From Strix aluco (Eukaryota; Chordata; Aves; Strigiformes; Strigidae): DNA of 64,000 nt. Position numbers and translations under genes: made by a program. Positions 47,333 through 59,822 of the stretch are shown here, one piece after another. The stretch is from the NCBI RefSeq assembly GCF_031877795.1, contig NC_133932.1, positions 138,045,531 through 138,109,530 on the forward strand, in the 5' to 3' direction. How positions within the stretch are numbered: position 1 is the first letter of the stretch; the number at the start of each line of letters is the position of its first letter. The notes beneath the pieces were generated by a model that worked only from the letters and a program-made list of their open reading frames with translations, made no database searches and was not told the origin of the DNA.

Positions 47333-48095
47333 TTATCATAGAAAGGTTTGGGCTGGAAGGGACCTTAAAGCCCATCCAGGCCCACCCCCTGCCCCGGGCA
47401 GGGCCACCTTCCACTAGCCCAGGTTGCCCAAAGCCCTGTCCAACCTGGCCTTGAACCCTTCCAGGGACTGGGGCATTCGTAACTTCTCTGGGCAACATAC
47501 TCCAGTGTCTCATCACCCTTATAGTAAAGAATTTCTTCCTTATATCTAATCTCAATCTACCCTCTTTTAGTTTAAAACCGTTGCCCCTTGTCCTGTCACT
47601 ACAGGCCCTGGTAAAAAGTCTCAGTTTCTCTCATAAGCCCCCTCTACGTATTGAAAGGCTGCAGTAAGGTCTCCCCAAAGCCTTCTCTTCTGCAGACTAA
47701 ACAATTCCAACTCGTTCAGACTTTCCTCACAGCAGAGGTGTTCCAGCGCCCTGATCATTTTTGTGGCCTCCTCTGGACCCCCTCCAACAGGTCTGTGTCT
47801 GTCTTGTGCTGGGGACCCCCGAGCTGGATGCAGTGACAGAGGTGGGGTCCCACCAGAGCAGAGTAAAGGGGAAGAATCACCTTCCTCAACCTGGATATTG
47901 TATCCTCGACCGGGATACAACTGGTTTTCTGGTCTGCGAGCTCACACTGATGGCTCACGTCCAATTTTTTATCCACCAGAATCCCCAAGTCCTTCTCTGC
48001 AGCACTGCTCTCAATCATTCATCCTCCAGTCTGTATGGATACAGGGGAGTGCCCCAACCCAGGTTCTGCGGTTCTTTAATGAAGGCAAAATATGA
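47333..48095 (-). mobile_element. CR1 LINE 3' part, inverted
   Basis: The plus strand starts with the inverted tail 'atcatagaaaggtttgggct'. On the minus strand it reads through the 3' untranslated region, [20 protein letters not shown] (about 47550) and LERLRK-like C-terminal ORF2 sequence up to AAEKDLGILVDKKLD (about 48010). The ORF2 C-terminus is broken only a few times, suggesting a relatively young copy. Confidence 0.9.
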
Positions 48096-48889
48096 TCCTA
48101 AGCAAGGTAAGCATTCTCCGTGCATCATGAACCTGACAAACCTGAAAAAGCGTTCACAGTAAAATCATGTGAGCAAGGGTCAGCACAGTAGAGGAACCAG
48201 AAAAATCCAGATTTTTCTGTTAGATGATTACTCATGCCTGTAATTTCACTGGCAGTTTGAGTATCAGTTCTAACTCTTCAGAAGTGTATTGTTGTAGCAA
48301 GTGTAAATCAGTGAAGCTGCACTGATATCATTAAAACAAACATTTTGCCCCACAAATGGCTGGAACTTAGCTTTCAGGGGTTCTTTCTCCCCCAGCATCC
48401 TCAAAAATCAGTATTATTTCAACAGTGTAGGCCTACATTTACACACTAAGCATCTTTCTGTGATTCAATACACACTTCTTTCTGTTTTGGTTTTTTTTTT
48501 TCTTGTTTTTTTTTTTTTCTGGAAGATGAGATGTCTTACAGAAGAAAAACCTCACAATGTTTCTCAGGAGCTTGTTTTTTTGTGTTACACAAAAGGGAGA
48601 GCTGGCAAACACTCTTGAAGTGTTGCAAGTCCTCAAATCTATCTATTCAGTTCTAAAATGACAAGCAAAACCCCTCTCCAGTAAACCACCAATACCCTGC
48701 AAAAAGCTGTCATGTTCCCCATCAGTACCCAAAAGAGAAAAATATACCTTAGAAAAAGTACTGACAAAGCTAAGAGGTGTGTATGGGGTGGTGGTGTGTA
48801 TGTGTGAGTGTGTTTACAGATATAAATTATAAATATATGTATACAAATATACGTTATTCTAGTATGTATTATATGTATTGCAGCATATA
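48096..48889. other. Intergenic, T-rich and TG/TA simple repeats
   Basis: T-runs lie at about 48490-48520. A TG-then-TA microsatellite-like stretch lies at about 48775-48890. No gene was seen. Confidence 0.6.
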
Positions 48890-49235
48890 CATTAGAATAA
48901 TCATGGTATGTTAGACCAAAGATCCATCCAGCCTAGTGTCCTCTCTCGGACAGCACACACCTAGAAACACATGAGAGAAGGGGCAGCACATCATGACATC
49001 CCCCAGAGTGTGGGGGTGAGAGATGCTGAGAGAGGCTCAGCTAAACGCTGATGACGCTGCAGATATTACAGCAGTTTCTTTGCAGCAGTTTACAGAAACC
49101 TTTGCTAGAGACAGAAAAACGCCCTCTGGCCAGTGAACGATGCCTACTGTTAATGTAGGGCTCTGCTGTTGCCAGTTCAGATGCTTCTGAGCTGCATCGT
49201 AGGACCCTGTAGCAAGTCACCTTCCACTCCTCCAC
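48890..49235. repeat. Possible ancient amniote interspersed repeat
   Basis: 'agaccaaagatccatccagc' followed by 'ctagtgtcctctctcggaca' resembles a phrase common in old amniote CR1/L3-related repeats. It is decayed, and its ends and orientation are uncertain. Confidence 0.45.
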
Positions 49236-49864
49236 AGTCCTTCGCTTTGCAAGAGACTCTTCTCTAACACTCCTTGTTTCTCTCTCTATTCTTGTGACCT
49301 AATTCTGCTTGTTTTAATTCCTCTGTGAATCTTAAACGTGCGGCTCTTTCTCTTAGAACCGTGACTCTCCAGAAGCTGCCTGTTAGCATGCTGCAGAGCA
49401 AGATTCATTTTTATATACTAAGGTACTGATCTCTAGGAGGCAGGCAGGGAACTTAAGAGCTCTCCTGCTTCTCCCCTTATTAAGGCTGACTTGTACAGCT
49501 GACTTGAATATTTTGTGCCACTGTTACAGTTGTGAGGCTCTTGATCTAATGTGAGCATGGCTGAGAAAATGGGTGGGTAGTAGGAAGGCAAGGTGGATGG
49601 CTGTCACTGCTTCTTTGGGATGCATTTCTGTGTGAAGCATCTCTCTGCAGGCTTGAGCACCCAGGGAGGCAGCTTGCTTCTGCCTCTGCTTCCTAAAGTC
49701 TGCTATGTCAGCTGGATCCTTCCTGACCTCATCTGGCCCTGGCATCCTCTATTTCTTTCTCCCATGCACACTGAAAGATGTTTGAGACTAGGCTGAAGTC
49801 CTCAGCACTCTTCTTTCCTACTGTAGATGGGCATGTTTGCTGCACCCATTACCTCTAGCGCTGA
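49236..49864. other. Intergenic, no recognised content
   Basis: No gene or repeat was recognised. Confidence 0.5.
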
Positions 49865-51547
49865 AAGAGGACTCGCAGAATCCTTCCAATGCCTTCTTTG
49901 CCTCAGTCTTTAATGCCAATGATAGACCTTGGGCTGTCTGGTCCTCTGAGTTGGAGGACCACAGCTGTGGGAACAGTGACTTTCCACATGGACACTGAAA
50001 TTGTAAGGGACCAGTTGTACCAGCTGAATGTTCATAAGTCTGTGCGGCCTGATGGGATTCATCCCAGAGTACTGAAGGAGTTAGTAGATGTTACAGCAGG
50101 GCCCCTCTCAATCATCTGCCAAAGGTCTTGGGGGTCTGGGGACATCCTCACTGACTGGAAGCTGGCCAATATTATTCAAATGTACAAGAAGGGTGTGAGG
50201 GAGGACCCACGAACCTGTTAGTCTAACATCAGTACCTGGAAAAACTAGGGAGAAGATCATACTGGGTGCTATTAAAAGGCATCTAAAGAACAATACAATT
50301 ATTAGGCACAGTCAAAATGGGACCACAAAGTGAACATCCTAATTAATTTTATATCCTTCTCTGATAAGTGCACCTGCCTAGTGGATGAGAGGAAGGTGGT
50401 GAATGTAGTTTTTCTGGGTTTTAGTATGGCTTTTGATACCGTCCTTCAGAGCATCCTTCTGGCCAAGTTGTCCAACTGTGAGATGAGCAAGACATGGTGC
50501 ACTGGGTGAAGATCTGGCTGAAGGGCAGCGCTCAAAGGGCTGTAGTGAAGGGGGCTACATCTGGCTGGTGACCGGCCACCAGCGCTGTGCCTCAGGGCTC
50601 AAGCCTAGGGCCAGTGCTGTTTAGCATTTTTATCAATGATCTGGATGCAGGAGTCGAATGCATTAGTAAGTCCTATGATGATATTAAACTGAGAGGTGCT
50701 GTTGACTCTCTTGAGGGACGTGAGGCCTTGCAGAGGGATCTAGATAGATGGGAGCATTGGGTAATCACCAATGGCATGAAATTTGACAAAAGCAAAGGCT
50801 GGATTCTGCCCCTGGGATGGAGCAATGCTGGGCACAGGTATGAACTGGGAGAGAAGTGGCTTGACAGCAGCCCTGCAGAAAGGGATGAGGGAGTGCTGAC
50901 TGGCAGCAGGCTCATAGGAGCCAGCAGTGTGCCCTGCACCAAGAGGGCAAACTGCAGCCCTGGGGCATCAAACCCGGTACGACTAGCCGGGCAAGAGAGG
51001 CGACTACCCCGCCTTAGGGTGCGGCCTCACCTTGAGCACTGTGTGCAGGTCTGGGCCCCGCAGTGTGAGAATGATGCTCAGGTACTTGAACGTGTCCAGA
51101 GGAGGGCAAGAAAGCTGATGAAGGGGCTGGAAGGGGGTTCCTATGAGGAGCAGCTGAGGACTATGGGTTTGTCTAGTTTGGTGAAAAAGAGACTGGGGGG
51201 CAACTTCATTGCTCTCTGCAGCTTGCTGGGGAGGGGACGTGGAAAGGGAGGTGCTGATCTCCTCTCTCTGGGATCCAGGGATAGGATGCCTGGGAACGGT
51301 TCAGAGCTGTGTTGCGGGGGGTTAGACTGGACATAAGGAAGTGTTTCTTTACAGAAAGGGTGGTCAAGCACTGGAACAGGCTTCCTGAAGAGGTGGTTGA
51401 TGCCCCAAGCCTGGCAGAGTTTAAGAGGCATTTGGACAATGCCCTTAATGCCTCAATGCTTTAGCTTTGGGTCAGCCCTGAAGCGGTCAGGCAGTTGGAC
51501 TAGATGATCGTTGTAGGTCCCTTCCAAGTGGAACTATTCTATTGTAA
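49865..51547 (+). mobile_element. CR1 LINE, about 1.7 kb, long RT remnant
   Basis: Begins in ORF2 before RT ('ccttctttgcctcagtcttt'), then LNVHKSVRPDGIHPRVLKEL (about 50020-50080), SFIDKC-type region and PQGSSLGPVLFSIFINDLDAG (about 50590-50655). The catalytic tetrad is altered to SYDD where FADD is expected (about 50675). An open frame of 249 codons (50587-51336) is the RT C-terminal half. Then come [18 protein letters not shown]-type sequence and a short tail 'actattctattg'. Stops near 50220-50580 inactivate it. Confidence 0.93.
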
Positions 51548-53178
51548 TATAGAGTAAGAATAATATTTTCTGGTTTCATTACTGTCAAAGGTGAAAGACT
51601 CTTCTTAGCACTTTCCCAGGTCTGTCCCATCCAGTGTCCAGATCTGCGCTCAGAGACAACAAATCCAACATCACTCACCTAAGAAACACTGGGACATGCA
51701 GTGGCTTTAGCATCCTCTGCCACGGCCACGTGACAGGGTGAACAATACGCAACTTTCAGAACCCTGTAATTCTGAGAAATATTATCCCTCACCTACATTA
51801 CACACAACTGCGGGTCTCTTGTTTTACAATTGATTCTTCATTTCTTAAACAAATAAGCAAAATACCAGGTTTAAGGGTCATTTACAGAAAACCAACACAT
51901 CTCACAGCACTTGCTTTGTGCCTGAGTAATTTTGTGCATCACAGGTTTTATGTCTCACTCGCACTGTATCCTGTAGCCTTGGAGGCTGAAGTCCTGAGCC
52001 TACTGTGCCGCAAACTCACCATTCATTGTAAAAATACCATCTACAAACTTCACCTTCCCTTCTAAAGTAAACAAGGGAAGAATCACATAAATTTTTTAAT
52101 GCTGCACTTGAAATCCTCAGAACATGTTATGTGGGATTACAATAACAGAATAAAGTAAGTAAGAGATTTCTGCATTTGTGATGGGGAGAAGAAAGAGGAG
52201 AATAATGAAAGCAAGGCAAAGAGGTTATTTCTTGTGCCTTTCCCATGGGAGGAAGTAGAGAGCTCTTACAAAGAAAGAACTGAAAGCAGGAGGAGGAAAG
52301 AGTTTAAGGAATGATTTAAACAGGCTAAAGGAACCTGAAACTGAGGACAAGAAAGAAAGTAAAATCTTGAACCTTCCCATTTTAAATTAGGAAGCTGGCA
52401 AAATGAGAGTGGGAAGAAAGGCAGTGAAGTGGCAGAATTCAGACTGTTTATAGGAGTTTCTTAATACCAGTGCAGGAGGTGAAAGAGATCCCAGGAATGT
52501 GTAAGGGGTGAGGACTTCGAGGGCTGAGCTTGTAATGGATGAGAAGGGAAAAATGAATGAAGGGTGGAGGACAACACAGCATGAAGAGAATGAGCCAGTG
52601 GAGAAGCGTGAGCGATCACTGTGAGCAAAGAGAAAGAGCCAGAAACTGAAAGAAGGGAGAAAGGCTGGCAGGGTGGACATGGTGACAGCAACACTGGAAA
52701 TCTGAACACAGCACTGCTGTGAAGAGGAAAAGAGGGAAGGAAGCAGAGTAGAGGAAGAGGCAGAAACAGAAAAGCAGCAGTGCAGCATTCCCCTGCAGCC
52801 TCACCTGGTTCAAGCAACAAGATCCATCAGTTTAGACTTTCAGAAATGTCAAATAAGGGCATCGAGGACTCTGAAGGACTCAGGACATAGACAGGGAGGC
52901 CATGAAGATGCCAGGGACAGGTGCTTTTTTTACAGAGGGCATTTCAGAAACAGCAGGAGAAGGCAAGGTGATAAAATCAGCAACATGACCTGGTAAGGGA
53001 GCAGAAAAGATGGAACGAAATACTAATCAAACTAAGGAGGAGTGAAGGAAGTAGCAGCTCTTGCAATAGGGATGAAGGATTTAGATTTATACTTATAATG
53101 GGAAAGCAAAAACAAGGCAGAGAAAGGATCTAGCAAAGGTAGTATGAACCACTAACAGATAAGGGTAACAAGATGGAG
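51548..53178. other. Intergenic, purine-rich
   Basis: From about 52180 to 53130 the plus strand is GAA/GGA-rich, which leaves long minus-strand frames open (Ser/Leu/Phe-rich, about 130 codons at 52387-52788). I treat these as compositional. No repeat family was recognised. Confidence 0.5.
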
Positions 53179-53405
53179 AATCATAGAATCATCTTGGTTG
53201 GAAAAGCCCTTGAAGCTCCTCCAGTCCAACCATGAACCTCACCCTGACCGTTCCCAACTCCACCAGATCCCTCAGCGCTGGGTCAGCCCGACTCTTCAAC
53301 CCCTCCACGGATGGGGACTCCCCCCCTGCCCTGGGCAGCCCATTCCAATGCCCAACAACCCCTTCTGCAAAGAAATACTTCCTAAGAGCCAGTCTAAAAT
53401 TAGCA
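53179..53405 (-). mobile_element. CR1 LINE 3' end fragment, inverted
   Basis: Starts with the inverted tail 'gaatcatagaatcatcttgg' and continues with the inverted 3' region ('ctgggcagcccattccaatg', 'ttctgcaaagaaatacttcc'). On the minus strand part reads FRLALRKYFFAEGVVGHWNG. Confidence 0.92.
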
Positions 53406-54875
53406 GCAGCAAGACAGGAGGAATAAAAAAGTATGAATGGCACATAAACAAGAACCCTCCCTCGAAGCATTTGAAAAATGCTGAGCAGATCATTTTCATA
53501 GCAGGACCCCAAAGTGCTGTACTGTACCAGACTACCCTGGAGGAAAAGAGCATGACTGCAAGGCAAGGCCTAAAAATGAAGACAGGAACATCTTCCACAT
53601 GTTTGCAGCGTTCCCTGCTAAGTTATGAACAACAGGAGCCCAAGCTCTCCAGCAGTCCTTAGGACAGGTTAGAGGGACAAGGCCAGAGGGCCATTCTCCA
53701 CAGTGCAGTGTCACCTCACGCAGAGTTGAGCGATAGGACGAAGGCAAGAAAACCCTGTTGTGCTTCCCTTCCATTTCTAATCAGCGTTTGCTTTACTCTA
53801 TTGCTCCAAGTCTGGCAGAGGGAGTCCTCTCCTCTTGGGAAGAGCTCCATTCTGGATCTTACTAAGGATTGGTCTCATCCTCCAGCAAGGACTCCTTGCC
53901 CATGGGGTGAGAACACACTCCGTTCCTGCAGCCCTTCTCACTGTGACTGGACTGGGAACGCACTGCTCATCAGCTCCTGCGACTGCAAGCTGCCTGGCTG
54001 CTCTGCACTGATGGGAGATAATCAAAACCTTCCCTGGTACTGCTTTCTCCACTCAGAATAGAAAGTGCCTCCCTCTCCATTATGAAACCCTTTCCCAGCC
54101 CAGAACAAAGGCTAGAAGTTTCTGGCAAGTACAGATCTTACCACAAGAAAGCAGGGGCCAGCATAATTTATATTGTTTCCTCCCTTGCCATCTATGTGTG
54201 GGGCCCCAAAGTGATGACATCGTGGCTCAGATGCTATAAACAAGGCCCAATTCACGGACCAGAGACTCCTTGGAGTCTGGCTACATGTCTGTGTTAGGTT
54301 ACGAGTTCCTGGGAGCAGAGATAATCGCAGGATGAAGCTGACAGAAGGGCAAGTTGCAGAACTGGAGGTTAGGACACTGGAGAGCTACTTTCCCTTTGCT
54401 AGTCCTGTTCATCTGAGCCTCCTAGAAAGAAACTGGTGAATGTGATTCTGGTTTTAACATCATGTGGATGAAGAATTCTAATTTGGTGAAAGCAGCACTA
54501 TGTCTGCTGGCAAACATGGCAATATAATACTGGTGATCCTTGAAACAGCAGGAAATTGGTAAGAAATAATGTCACTTGCCAGAGGAACACAGAAAGCATC
54601 ACGTACCTGGGACCCTGACAAAATGTACTCACAGTCCAAATACAGATTGGACTTCATTGTCGGGAAGTCCTGTTGTAGTTCCATACTGCTTAGTTTTACA
54701 ACTGTTTTAAAATGAAAGAGACTCTGTGTCTTCAATCTCTGAATATAGGGGAGACCTCAACCCAGAACTTCCAACTCGCAACCAGAATGGGTTTGAAATG
54801 CTGATCCCAGAACACTGACATTATGCCAGTAATTATCATACTAATGAAATATGCATATGGAATACCAACCCTTCT
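53406..54875. other. Intergenic, no recognised gene
   Basis: No exon, RNA gene or confident repeat was seen. Confidence 0.5.
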
Positions 54876-54945
54876 TTGCAGTTGGACTAGATGATTGTTG
54901 GTAGGTCCCTTCCAACTCTCCTCTCCTCTCCTCTATTGTCCTTTT
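54876..54945 (+). mobile_element. CR1 LINE 3' end, very short
   Basis: 'gcagttggactagatgattg' then 'gtaggtcccttccaactctc' is the last part of a CR1 3' untranslated region. The usual tail is replaced by a CTCTC run. Confidence 0.8.
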
Positions 54946-56904
54946 TATATGTTCTTCAAAATAGCTTTTGGTCTAGCTATTTCATCAAACTGAGAACTCA
55001 TATTCTATTGGTCATCTAATGCAATCAATAAATCCTTTAATTCCCGCTTTCCAGGACACAGCCACAATCTGTAACCATGAATAGCTTTGTGGGACTCTCC
55101 TAGAAACAATCCTGCTGGCTGACAATCATCCAATGTAAAATACAGCAACAGAGTTTAAATCAAAAGTTGATGAATTACTGCTCAGTGTTTAATCAGCTCT
55201 TCATGCACTACTAATAAATGTTTTGCAGAAATCCCTTATCTATCTCTGATGTGCCAAAATTCTTTTTTTTTTCCTCATGCTTCCTCCCTTGGAGGTATGA
55301 AATTTGGTCTTATCCCCATTTTACAGATAGGGAATTGAGACAGAGGTTTAGGAGGAAACAATATAAGAGCCAGATTTTTGAAAGCTTTCAAGTCACCAAA
55401 GAAACTAAGAGACAGCCAGTGTATCATTTTTGCATTTGGAGAGAAGAACAAGGCATTTATCTCTAAAATACAAAGGGAGCTCTGAGAGGCTTGAGTTTGC
55501 TGATTAAAGCAGCTGGAGGAGCAGCACCCCCATACATCAGGCCCCTAGACACAGGCAGAAAGGCTCCTTTAGAAACTTCCCTCAGTGGAAGTTAAAGGCT
55601 CCTATCTTGCTCACATCTCTTTGAAAAAAATCCACACTGGACAGTAACTCAAACTGGAGTTTGACCTGTTCAGAGAGCAAAAGCAAATTGAGGTGGTGCG
55701 ATAAGGTCTCTGAATAGCACGGACCTGAGTGTAACCCAGCATAAAGTGCCATCAGAAGTGTCACGGGTGCTTTACCCCAATCCGTGTTTATTCACCAAAT
55801 GTAGAGAATCACTGAATGTAAATGCAACAGATACATCTGGTAATGTGTTACTTCAAATGGAGAAAGCAGCAGGTAGTACAGGAACTCTGTGGTGGGTAAA
55901 GAGATGAAGAGTGCCTCCCACCAAGCAGAGGAAAGGCAGAGTGGGGGTCAGTATCACTCGATGTGAAGCGTATGAGCATCCTCCTGCAAGGAGACAACTT
56001 CAAGACATTTTTTTGAAAGTCCTGGTAGTTTTTCCGAAAGAGTTGATCATAGCAGTGCCTAAGGTCAAGCTCTTGTCCTTCAACATGCAATAGACAACAT
56101 CATTTAATGAAGTTTTGAGTTATTAACAAGGAGATTTTAAAAGACCGCAATATTATGTGGGGATAAAACAGGAAAGCAAACCTGCTGGGATATCAACAAA
56201 TGTCCACTGGTGGTATTCCAAACAGACATATCATTATCTTGCTCAGAAATGTATGGTGGTTGTATCATTAGTGGCAATCATCACTCCTTCTTACAATGTG
56301 TGGTCAACCCTTCCACTATGTTGCCCGGGGCTGTTACTGTATTAAGTGTCCAACAATTTCACAAGACATGTCATTTTCATCCTATAAATATCCGTGCACC
56401 GGTAATTCCCCAGGATCCTTTGGTCCAAGATCCCTGCAAAACAAAAACAAAAGAAAAACAAAACCCTACCTCAACATTTTGTCCTCACATCTCCCCAGCT
56501 GGTTGTTTTCACCCTCCTTGTTGATTCACAAATCTAGGTCCATTATAGTACCGGTGCAAATGTGATCCCTCCAGGCCAGCACTTCAGCCATATCCTCACC
56601 CCAGTTCCCCCTTCTCTACTGCACAGTCTCTACAAGGCAATAAACCAAACTATTTCTTTTATCTTTTAAAAGTCCTCACAACTGTTTCCTGCACTTCCTA
56701 ACTTCTGTGGCAAGACACAGGATGATTGTTTCTTCTCTCCATTTCCAACATCACTGCCATTAGTATCTAAGGATATCTTCTAAACTTCCTTTCCGTCACT
56801 CTTTTTGAAGAAGATATTCCACTGGATGCCACAGAATGAGAAAATCACAGTATCTTCCTTGACAGTGATGGATTTTTTTGAAGATGTTTACATTCTTAAC
56901 AACG
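54946..56904. other. Intergenic, AT-rich
   Basis: Apart from the MIR-like relic at about 55290-55420, no gene or clear repeat was seen. Confidence 0.5.
55290..55420 (+). repeat. Probable MIR/CORE-type SINE relic
   Basis: 'cccattttacagataggga' followed by 'attgagacagaggttta' closely resembles the conserved 3' part of MIR-type SINEs, where an 'attttacagatgaggaaact' phrase is typical. This would be an insertion predating bird origins. Confidence 0.55.
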
Positions 56905-57062
56905 ACTAGGGAAGGTGGTTCCTGTGATTGTGTTCAAGGCCAGGTTGAACGGGGCTTTAAGCAAGATGATCTAGTGAAAGATATCCTTGCTCATGGCAGG
57001 GGCTATGGACTAGATGATCTTTAAAGGTCTCCTCCAACCCAAACCATTGTGACACTGTGATT
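56905..57062 (+). mobile_element. CR1 LINE 3' end fragment
   Basis: 'tcaaggccaggttgaacggg', 'actagatgatctttaaaggt' and 'tccaacccaaaccattgtga' are the CR1 3' untranslated region in forward orientation, with a degraded tail. Confidence 0.85.
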
Positions 57063-59479
57063 GTTATCTTGTTCTGTTAAACACAGGCTCTTTGATGACA
57101 CAGTTGTATTTTGCGAAGTATTTAGGTTGTACACTCAAGACTTCCGTGTGCATGTAAGACTTACAAGTTATGTTGTTTATCTCTACATTTTGCTGCACAG
57201 GCCTTATCCTGAGGAGGCCTTGCCCTGTCACTGAGGCCTCTCCGTGGTATCACATTACAATAAAATGATTGAGATCTGAGACTCATACCATATGTTCTCC
57301 TGGATACAATTCTTACCACACTGTCCTAGACTGGCAGATAAATCCAGCCCTCTACTCTTGCAGTGAGTGGGAGCAACAGGGCAATATCAGTAGCATTAGA
57401 ACCAAATATTCTGGGTAGCAATATTTTTAAGGCACAGTCCTATTGCTCAGCACAACACAGATCTGTAACCTTCTCATCATTCCTAGAACTGTTTCCCAGG
57501 AGCCAGCTGATACAGAGACCGTGCTGCAACTGATAACCTTCAGCATGCATCCAAGTGGTTAAGAAAGCAGAACAGGTACAGGGAAATGCCTGTAGTAGAT
57601 CAGAAGCACAGATTTTGTGTTGCTGAGTCAGCCCATAGAAAGACCCAAACTTCTTTGGCCCACCTTGAATTGAAGCCAGAGTCCTGATACTGTGGGTACA
57701 GAGCACCCTTCTGCAGGAATAGTACCTCCCAGTTTCTCTCTTCTCTGGTGCAGTGGTGCTGGTGTCTCACCTTCCATGCTGGGCAGCCTGGCTGTGCTTC
57801 TCTCTCTGGAGCACTCCCTGTTATTCATTTGGGGTTCTCTGACGTCAGCTCTGAGGTCAGGCAGGCAGGGCCACGCCTGTCCCTTGCCCGCTCCCAAACA
57901 CAAAAGACTATAGATAGCTGCTGCAGCAAATGCTTTTCATTACGTCTCCCCTCTCCTCAGACCGCCCGCCCAGTTGGGGGTGGGAGCAGCATGGGGCCCC
58001 TAGATGCCTGTGCTGCTCTACTGTGTGTTTTCTGTTATTTGGGGTGAGATGTGCATTCCTCACAAGCTTTGAATGTCGTGCAGAGCCCCAGGGGAATCCT
58101 CGGAGGAGTGGGAGGGGAAGGTTGCCTGTGCACATCAGGGAAGAGGCACCCCCTCCCCACGCCAGCCCTGAAGATGTCCAAAGCGGGGGACGTGCCAGGT
58201 CTATGACAGCACACACACAGCATCCATCCCCCTCAGAAACTACTGAAAAGCTTTCTACCTCCCACCAGCAGAGCTTGCTTAGCTAGCCTTAGTCTGCCAA
58301 AGCACAGACCAAGAGGTGATAAATCTGTCTGCTTGTACACTTGGAGTCAGTGCCAGAAAGGTAAAGGAACAATTTCAGTTTAAAACTGTGAATCAAGACT
58401 AAATGGATATAAATTGGCCATTAATACATGTGACAAGAAATCTGGAGGAGATTTCTAGCGATTACAGCAATCAGGCTCCAAAACATCCTTCCAAACTAAG
58501 AAGGATATAGAAGCAAAAATCCCATCTGCTTCTAAACTAGAGCCTGATAGAATAGTGATTACAGGTTTTTGAATCTGTGACAGCTAGGGAGTGGACACGC
58601 AGACCCCAGAACGGCTGCACACCACCTTCTCTCCCCTTACCAAGGAAATGTGACACAGAGACTCCCCTCCCGGAGCACACATGCAGTGCCAAGGGCAGGA
58701 AACGAACCTCCCAGCCCCACCCCTGAAAGCGTGTCTGTGTTCTTGTGCTAAACCCAGGTCATGTTTCAGTGTCTTCCCACAGAGTTTGCACAGAAGATTG
58801 TTACGCATATAGAAACACAGGACCAGAAAGGACTTCTCGGGACAGCTGGATGCACTGAGTTCAGTGGCCACTCCGCGACTTGCTGCCATGTCTTTTGCTC
58901 CATCATCATTCTCAGGACACTGGTATAATTGGAAACCCTGCAGGATCTGAAGGGCCAGCAGGATGGGCTGGCATTCCCTGTCCGTCTGAACCTGACACTA
59001 AACCAAAACATCATTTCCACATCCCAGAGATGTGACAAGATCAACAAAATGATGAACAGCTAGGAAAAGGGAACCTGGAGGAAAAGGAAGCCTTGATCCC
59101 TGCAGAGACCGGGCACACATCTCGAATACAAACAGGAGCACAGGAGCTACCACAGCGTGCTGTATCCTGCGCCAGAGCTGCAGCAGCTGGGGCTGCTACG
59201 TCAGCTATGCTGGGAATCACCTAAAAGGCAACACTAATAAAATACACCTCACAGAAAAATTTTCACGTGTCTGTCGATAAAATGCTACCACCGGGCTGAG
59301 GATTGAGCTTTACGGGTCCCAGTTAGCAATATGCATACTGACTATTCTCGGTAAAAGTGACATTCTGAGATTGTAACTTATTTAATGCACAATATACTGG
59401 TTTGCGGAGTGCGAGATGTGTTGAGACACCGACCATGACAGTCAGTGTAGTACTCGTGACACCTTACACAGCTCAGCTA
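57063..59479. other. Intergenic up to the LCMT2 CpG island
   Basis: No gene was supported. Around 58800-58880 the plus strand may be an inverted, very old CR1 fragment ('agaaacacaggaccagaaag'), which is not certain. Confidence 0.45.
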
Positions 59480-59689
59480 CCACAGCCCCTCTACAGCCCC
59501 TGGGACAAATCCTGACGAGAAATAACAGGGAACAGCCACCTCCTCCACCACAGCGCCCCGCGGCCCGGCCTGTTTCTCTTCAGCTCGGGAGACCCCCGGA
59601 GCCGTGACCCGGAACACGCGGCCACCGGGGCTGGCTTCGCTCTCACCTGCAGCGCAGGAACCGAGCACGGGCAGAACCGCTGTGGGCCC

Positions 59690-59822
59690 CGCTGCAGAGC
59701 CTCGCACCCTGCCCCGGGCAGCCCCGCACCCTCCGGGCAGCCCCGCACCCTGCCCCGGGCAACCCCGCACCCTCCTCCGGGCAGCTCCGCACCCTCCTCC
59801 GGGCAGCCCCGCACCCCGCTCC
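59690..59822. repeat. GC-rich tandem repeat in the island
   Basis: The phrase 'gggcagccccgcaccct' and close variants recur about five times at irregular spacings of about 20-28 bases, separated by 'gccccg' or 'cctccg' fillers. It is a short minisatellite within the promoter region. Confidence 0.85.

Noticed and set aside
52387-52820. Minus-strand frames of 119-133 codons, Ser/Leu/Phe-rich
   Set aside because: They lie opposite a purine-rich stretch that lacks stop codons; no family resemblance.
58800-58880. Inverted old CR1 fragment
   Set aside because: A single weak phrase without a tail or flanking CR1 sequence; left as a remark in the gap entry.
29300-59480. MRPL17 or ADAL, which neighbour DCHS1 and LCMT2 in human
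   Set aside because: I looked for their conserved segments in both strands of the intergenic region and found none.
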